From positions 1-10,908 of the forward strand of contig DATIFQ010000510.1 in assembly GCA_035455185.1 (NCBI GenBank): a stretch of 10,908 bases of DNA, written 5' to 3'. Positions within the stretch are counted from its first letter, which is position 1. Each line of letters opens with the position of its first letter. The position numbers and the translations under genes were made by a program. The stretch comes from JAEHDI01 sp035455185 (lineage in GTDB: Bacteria > Acidobacteriota > Terriglobia > Bryobacterales > Bryobacteraceae). The notes under the pieces were generated by a model. That model worked only from the letters and a program-made list of their open reading frames with translations, had not been told where the DNA came from and did no database searches. Below, piece by piece: positions 6,726 to 10,908 of this stretch.

Positions 6726-8807
6726 TTAGTAAGCGAGAAGCCGCTCCATCTCTTGCGCAAGGTCCTCCACTTGTGGCAGGATCGCGTTCTCCAGCTCCGG
6801 ATTGTAGCCGACCCACGTGTCGAGAGCGGCCACCCTTCCCACCGGGGCATCCAGCCTGTCGAATAGCTCGCCTGCGATACGGGCAGCGATCTCCGCGCCG
6901 TATCCGAACGACAGGCAATCCTCATGCGCGATTATCACCCGGCTCGTTTTCTCGACGGACTCGCGGATCGCCCCCCAGTCGTATGGAGCGAGACTCCGAA
7001 GGTCGATGACTTCGATGCTCACCTGCGAGCTCTTCTTCTCGATTTGGAGCGCCGCCTGGAGCGACTTCTGCACCACCGCCCCATACGTAACCACCGTAAG
7101 GTCGCGGCCGGCCTTCACCACCCTGGCCTTCCCGAACGGGATCAGAAAGTCCGGCCCCGGGTGAGGAGCCCGGTTGTAAGGTTCCCGGTACAGGCGCTTG
7201 TGTTCCAGGAAAAGGACCGGATCGTCACACCGGATCGCCGTTCGCAGCAGCCCGCATGCGTCCAGGGAGTTCGAAGGCATCAGCACCCTCAGCCCGGGGA
7301 TGTGGGTGAACAGCACTTCGCCGCACTGGCTGTGGTACATGGCTCCGCCCGTCAGGTAGCCACCGATTGCCACACGGATCACCGCCGGACACGAAAACGC
7401 ATTACTGGATCGCCAGCGCATCGTGGCCAGTTCGTCACGAATCTGCATCATCGCCGGCCAGATGTAGTCGAAGAACTGGATTTCAGCGACGGGCTTCACG
7501 CCCCGCGTCGCCAGCCCAACAGCTCTGCCCACAATGGCCGCTTCGGCCAGCGGCGTGTCGAAGCACCGCTGATTTCCGAACTCCGTTTGCAGACCGAGCG
7601 TCGCTTTGAAAACCCCACCCTTACCTTTGACCTCGCGAAGGTGCCGCTCGCGCCCGCAGTCGGCGACGTCCTCCCCGAATACAACCACCCGAGGATCGCG
7701 GCGCATCTCTTCGGCTAGAGTGAGATTGATCTCGTCGACCATGGTCCGCGGCGGCCCTGAAAACTGCGCCGGCGTTGAGAACTCGTCCGAGGTTGGATCC
7801 ACCTTGTCGGAGTATAGGTAGAGCTGGGCTGTCGCCGGGGCTGGGGCCGACTCTTGGAGCGCCTTCTCCGTCGCTTCTTGAATCTCCTCCTCCACCTCGT
7901 GCGCGATCCGCTGGAGAGTACGGGGGTCCGCTACGCCTTCTGCCACCAGCCACTTGGGAAAAGCAGCGATCGGATCGCGCTCCGCATCCGCCTCCCTCTC
8001 CGATCGAGGCCGGTAGAGGCGCTCGTCATCCGACAATGAGTGCGAATACGGCCGGATCACGTGTGCATGAACCAGTGCGGGACCCTTGCGCAACCGGCAC
8101 CATTCCGCCGCCTCGCGCAGCGTGTTGTGCGACGCGACGAAATCGCATCCGTCCACTTCCAGACACAGCAACCCCGGAAAGTCGCGCACCAACTTCGAAA
8201 TGCTGCCTCCCGCGGTCTGTTTCTCGATCGGCACGGAGATGGCGTATTGGTTGTCCTCGATCAGGATCAGCACGGGAAGCTTTTCCAGGCACGCAATGTT
8301 CAGCGATTCCCAGAACTCGCCCTCACTGGTGGCGCCGTCACCGGCGGTGACCACCGTCACCTCGTCGCTCTCCGGATTCAGGAGTCGCGCCGCCTCCGCG
8401 CATCCCACCGCCTGGAGGAATTGTGTTCCCGTCGGCGACGACTGGCTCACGATGTTCAGCCGCTGTGAGCCCCAGTGCGAGGGCATCTGCCTACCGCCGG
8501 AGGCCGGGTCGCCGGCTGCGCCCACCGAAGCGAGCAGCATCTCGTACGCAGTCACGCCGAGCGCCAGGCACATCGCGCGGTCCCGGTAGTACGGATAGAA
8601 CCAGTCGTGCCCGGGCCGAAGCGCCATTCCCGCCGCAGCGGAGACGGCCTCGTGCCCGCAGCCGTTAATCTGGAAGTACACACGGCTCTGCCGCTTGAGG
8701 AGGATCTCCCGGTCGTCGATCCGCCGGGACAGGAGCATAACCCGGAACGCGCGCAGCAACGTGTCCGGCTCAATGCCTCCCAAACGGCCTAGCAGTTCTA
8801 CGTCCAC
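6726..8807 (-). CDS. Single-chain 2-oxo acid dehydrogenase E1 (alpha-beta fusion, branched-chain type)
   Basis: Thiamine-diphosphate E1 of a 2-oxo acid dehydrogenase complex, most like branched-chain 2-oxoisovalerate dehydrogenase. It decarboxylates the 2-oxo acid and passes the acyl group to lipoyl-E2. Alpha and beta subunits are fused. The alpha part (about 1-345, from the GTG at 8807) has YPYYRDR (71-77), ThDP motif GDGATSEGEF (157-166) with N186, and the loop HSLSDDERLYR (256-266) containing the conserved histidine. The beta part (about 355-693) has FGEDVADC (377-384), DTPLAE with catalytic-type E422, YHSQ with H492, and a transketolase C-terminal domain from about 560. The frame stays open upstream to 9299 but that region overlaps the MFS gene. 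Possible starts are ATG 8927 (733 residues, no Shine-Dalgarno), TTG 8834 (after a G-rich run) and GTG 8807 (after GGA). I prefer 8807 because E1 alpha proteins begin near this point. No E2, E3 or regulator is in the window. Confidence 0.9.
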   Translation of the reverse strand: MDVELLGRLGGIEPDTLLRAFRVMLLSRRIDDREILLKRQSRVYFQINGCGHEAVSAAAGMALRPGHDWFYPYYRDRAMCLALGVTAYEMLLASVGAAGDPASGGRQMPSHWGSQRLNIVSQSSPTGTQFLQAVGCAEAARLLNPESDEVTVVTAGDGATSEGEFWESLNIACLEKLPVLILIEDNQYAISVPIEKQTAGGSISKLVRDFPGLLCLEVDGCDFVASHNTLREAAEWCRLRKGPALVHAHVIRPYSHSLSDDERLYRPRSEREADAERDPIAAFPKWLVAEGVADPRTLQRIAHEVEEEIQEATEKALQESAPAPATAQLYLYSDKVDPTSDEFSTPAQFSGPPRTMVDEINLTLAEEMRRDPRVVVFGEDVADCGRERHLREVKGKGGVFKATLGLQTEFGNQRCFDTPLAEAAIVGRAVGLATRGVKPVAEIQFFDYIWPAMMQIRDELATMRWRSSNAFSCPAVIRVAIGGYLTGGAMYHSQCGEVLFTHIPGLRVLMPSNSLDACGLLRTAIRCDDPVLFLEHKRLYREPYNRAPHPGPDFLIPFGKARVVKAGRDLTVVTYGAVVQKSLQAALQIEKKSSQVSIEVIDLRSLAPYDWGAIRESVEKTSRVIIAHEDCLSFGYGAEIAARIAGELFDRLDAPVGRVAALDTWVGYNPELENAILPQVEDLAQEMERLLAY

Positions 8808-8945
8808 CTGCGATCCAATGCGTGTGCTCGCCAAGGCACACCCCCCACACCAAGTGTAATCCGGGTCATCCGCCGCGGGAAGAGACGGTGAGGGCAAGGT
8901 AGCACGCCGGCTTTGCAGCCACTGCATAATGAAGAGACGAGCTGC
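8808..8945. promoter_or_regulatory. Divergent control region between E1 and exporter genes
   Basis: If the E1 starts at 8807, this stretch must hold both promoters. On the minus strand TACACT (8853-8858) is a possible -10 for E1, with TTCCCG as a poor -35 at a 17-base spacing. On the plus strand CATAAT (8925-8930) is a possible -10 for the exporter. If the E1 instead begins at the ATG at 8927, only 18 bases remain between the two coding regions. Confidence 0.4.
8925..8930 (+). promoter_or_regulatory. Candidate -10 box for the MFS exporter
   Basis: CATAAT matches TATAAT at five of six bases and ends 15 bases before the ATG at 8946, giving a predicted leader of about nine bases. No recognisable -35 is present at 16-18 bases upstream. 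Confidence 0.35.
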
Positions 8946-10298
8946 ATGCCGGCGGACGTCATCACCAAATCGGGATTCGAGTGGGCCACGGTCTTTCGGG
9001 CGTTGCGGCATCGAAACTACCGGCTTTTCATCGGTGGCCAGTTCATCTCCCTGATCGGGACCTGGATGCAGAACGTCGCCCAATCCTGGCTGGTCTACCG
9101 GCTCACCGGCTCTTCCCTGCTTCTCGGCCTGATCGGGTTCGTCAATCAGGTACCGATCTTTCTGCTCTCTCCCGCCGGCGGAGCCGCGGCCGATCGAGTT
9201 GATCGCCGCCGCCTGATCATCGCCGCCCAGTTCTCCATGATGGTGCTGGCCACGATACTCGCCGCGCTCACGCTTGGCGGATGGATTCGCATGTGGCACA
9301 TCTTCGTGCTGGCGGCGCTCCTTGGAGTGGCCAACGCCTTCGACGTTCCGGCCCGGCAGTCGTTCTTTGTGCAGTTGGTCGGCAGAACCGATCTGATGAA
9401 TGCCATCGCCCTGAACTCTTCCGTATTTAACGGCGCGCGAATTCTTGGCCCGGCGGTGGCCGGTTTCCTGGTCGCGTCGCTCGGCGAAGGTTGGTGCTTC
9501 CTGTTGAACGCCGTCAGCTACGTGGCCGTGATCGCCGGGCTCCTCCTGATACGCCTCGATACCCGCCCTGTCCGGGAACCCGGCAGTTCACCCCTTGCAG
9601 ACATCATCGAAGGCTTTCGATTCGTCTGGCACACAGGCCCCATCCACGCCCTCCTCGCCCTGCTGGGCGTGGTCAGCCTAGTGGGGATGCCGTACACAGT
9701 ACTCATGCCGGTGTTCGCCGATCGTGTCCTGGAAGGCGGCGCGAAAAGCCTGGGCCTCCTCCTCGGCGCGACCGGGATCGGAGCGCTTTCCGGCGCCCTC
9801 ATGGTCGCCGCCCGCCGCGGTGTCAAGGGACTCGGCCGCTGGGTCGCGATCGCATGCGCCGCATTCGGAACCTTTCTGCTTCTTTTCTCCCTCAGCCGCC
9901 AATTGTGGCTCTCTATGATTCTCCTCGTACCGGCCGGCTTTGCCGTGATGGTGCAGATGGCCTGCTCCAATACACTCATCCAGTCGATGGTCCCGGATCA
10001 CCTGCGCGGTCGAGTAATGGCTTTGTATTCAATGACTTTCCTGGGAATCGCGCCATTCGGAGCGCTTCTGGCCGGCGCCCTTGCGGACCGGCTCGGAGCC
10101 CCTGTGACCGTGGCTGTAGGCGGGCTGGTATGCCTCGCTGGAGCAGCGATTTTCTGGACCCGCTGGCCGGCCCTCCGCGTCGCTGCCCGTGAATTGGTCG
10201 TCGCGCAGCAGCTTTCCGCCGGCGCCCCTCCGGAGGAGATCACCAGCGCCGCAAGCCCGGAGGGGCCCTCCATCGCGAAATCTGAGTCCGGAGCGTAA
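8946..10298 (+). CDS. MFS transporter, MFS_3/DHA3 exporter type
   Basis: A 450-residue major facilitator protein of the inner membrane, of the proton-driven exporter type that includes EntS-like and macrolide/drug exporters. The N-terminal segment NYRLFIGGQFISLIGTWMQN (24-43) is characteristic of the MFS_3 group. Motif A appears in the loop after helix 2 (GGAAADRVDRRR, 78-89), and the C-terminal half has HLRGRVMALYSM (352-363) followed by a glycine/alanine-rich helix and ADRLG (380-384). Hydrophobic segments cover about residues 28-405, consistent with 12 helices, and the last 40 or so residues are a polar cytoplasmic tail. The frame is open from a TTG at 8913, but ATG at 8946 is preferred because the extra 11 residues cover the -10-like box. 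Substrate is unknown. The gene is a single unit, divergent from E1. Confidence 0.92.
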   Translation: MPADVITKSGFEWATVFRALRHRNYRLFIGGQFISLIGTWMQNVAQSWLVYRLTGSSLLLGLIGFVNQVPIFLLSPAGGAAADRVDRRRLIIAAQFSMMVLATILAALTLGGWIRMWHIFVLAALLGVANAFDVPARQSFFVQLVGRTDLMNAIALNSSVFNGARILGPAVAGFLVASLGEGWCFLLNAVSYVAVIAGLLLIRLDTRPVREPGSSPLADIIEGFRFVWHTGPIHALLALLGVVSLVGMPYTVLMPVFADRVLEGGAKSLGLLLGATGIGALSGALMVAARRGVKGLGRWVAIACAAFGTFLLLFSLSRQLWLSMILLVPAGFAVMVQMACSNTLIQSMVPDHLRGRVMALYSMTFLGIAPFGALLAGALADRLGAPVTVAVGGLVCLAGAAIFWTRWPALRVAARELVVAQQLSAGAPPEEITSAASPEGPSIAKSESGA

Positions 10299-10311
10299 GC
10301 CCCTCGTCCGT

Positions 10312-10908
10312 TCAGGATGCCAGCGGGTGTTTCCTATCCTTCAGCGGGAAAAACGTCCTCATCCCCGTCTTCTGTGACTGGTACGCACCCGCCGTCATCT
10401 CGATCGTCCAGCGGCCGTCACGCGCGCCGCAGGCCGGTTCCCGGTCTTGCTCGATCGCCTCGAGCAGGTCGGCGACCATCATGGCGTTCGCTTTCTCCCT
10501 GGTATCGACCTGCTCCTCTGGAAGAACCTCGATCTTCTGCCAAGCCGCGCCCGGCCGCTCCGGCAGCCATGATGCGGAGCGCAGGAGGTAGGGGTTCCCT
10601 CCCGGGTAGGAGTCCATCGGAAACGCGATGGCGCCCTTGCTCCCGTAAAACGTCACCCCGTATCGAGCCACCCCATCGCCTTCGTTCGCGTGCGAGGCAA
10701 AGTACCCGTGCAAGCCATTTTCAAAGGCGAACATGGCTGCGATCTGGCTCCCCGCGACCGGCCCGACAGGTTCGGAAGGCGTGCGGACGCGGCTCCGGTC
10801 CAACTCCGCCCCGTCGTGCGTGACGTGCGCGAATACCCACTTCGGATCTCCCGCGAACATCCGGAAGAAGTCGAAGATGTGCGTGCCGAGCACCATCATG
10901 TCCTCTCC
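10312..10908 (-). CDS. Gfo/Idh/MocA family oxidoreductase (partial, 5' end outside window)
   Basis: The C-terminal 198 residues of an NAD(P)-dependent sugar or cyclitol dehydrogenase-like protein. The frame is open to the right window edge and reads GEDMMVLGTHIFDF from there, which is the G-x-H-x-x-D segment holding the conserved catalytic histidine. The internal ATG pair at 10894-10899 is therefore not the true start. Downstream is the alpha/beta domain of the family, including FYGSKGAIAF and the closing EKANAMMVADLLEAIEQ, ARDGRWTIEM and HPLAS segments. The N-terminal Rossmann domain lies outside the window. Many Acidobacteriota carry large numbers of such paralogues, so the substrate cannot be named. 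It is convergent with the MFS gene, with 13 bases between stop codons and no visible terminator. Confidence 0.88.
   Translation of the reverse strand, partial: GEDMMVLGTHIFDFFRMFAGDPKWVFAHVTHDGAELDRSRVRTPSEPVGPVAGSQIAAMFAFENGLHGYFASHANEGDGVARYGVTFYGSKGAIAFPMDSYPGGNPYLLRSASWLPERPGAAWQKIEVLPEEQVDTREKANAMMVADLLEAIEQDREPACGARDGRWTIEMTAGAYQSQKTGMRTFFPLKDRKHPLAS

Noticed and set aside
8928..9299. N-terminal extension of the E1 frame into the MFS gene
   Set aside because: It is antisense to conserved MFS_3 residues and resembles no E1 sequence.

Overview
The window is GC-rich, densely coded bacterial chromosomal DNA with no visible mobile element, CRISPR array, tRNA or rRNA. Gene content suggests an Acidobacteriota member, probably of the Solibacter/Bryobacter type. 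The pointers are a fused E1 alpha-beta 2-oxo acid dehydrogenase, a membrane Ser/Thr kinase with PEGA repeats, a Tat-exported tandem metallo-beta-lactamase-fold protein and a Gfo/Idh/MocA oxidoreductase. This assignment is inferred from family resemblance and could not be checked by a search.

Layout, left to right. Positions 1-2546 (minus strand) hold a tight run ftsY > ribD > ribE with gaps of 2 and 3 bases: the signal-recognition-particle receptor GTPase, then two riboflavin biosynthesis enzymes. ribE runs off the left edge. A 79-base divergent spacer follows. Next, on the plus strand, comes a 653-residue exported protein with two metallo-beta-lactamase-fold domains (2626-4587). After a 135-base spacer comes a 644-residue one-pass membrane Ser/Thr kinase with two C-terminal PEGA domains (4723-6657). 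Convergent to it, on the minus strand, lies a single-chain E1 alpha-beta dehydrogenase (6726 to about 8807). Divergent from that is an MFS exporter of the MFS_3/DHA3 type (8946-10298). Convergent to the exporter, 13 bases away, is the C-terminal part of a Gfo/Idh/MocA oxidoreductase that leaves the window on the right.

Only the ftsY-ribD-ribE block looks like an operon. The other genes are single units in alternating orientation, and no shared pathway is evident. One pattern recurs. Four gene starts that need their own promoter (ftsY, the MBL gene, the kinase and the exporter) each have a -10-like hexamer only 8-15 bases upstream and no strong Shine-Dalgarno. The two operon-internal genes, ribD and ribE, have good Shine-Dalgarno sequences inside the preceding gene. 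This suggests leaderless or very short-leader mRNAs. I found no clearly new multi-gene system. The best leads are the asymmetric tandem MBL protein, the short-leader pattern, a C8 tract in the kinase gene, and a conserved phospho-loop serine in the E1 next to the kinase gene.
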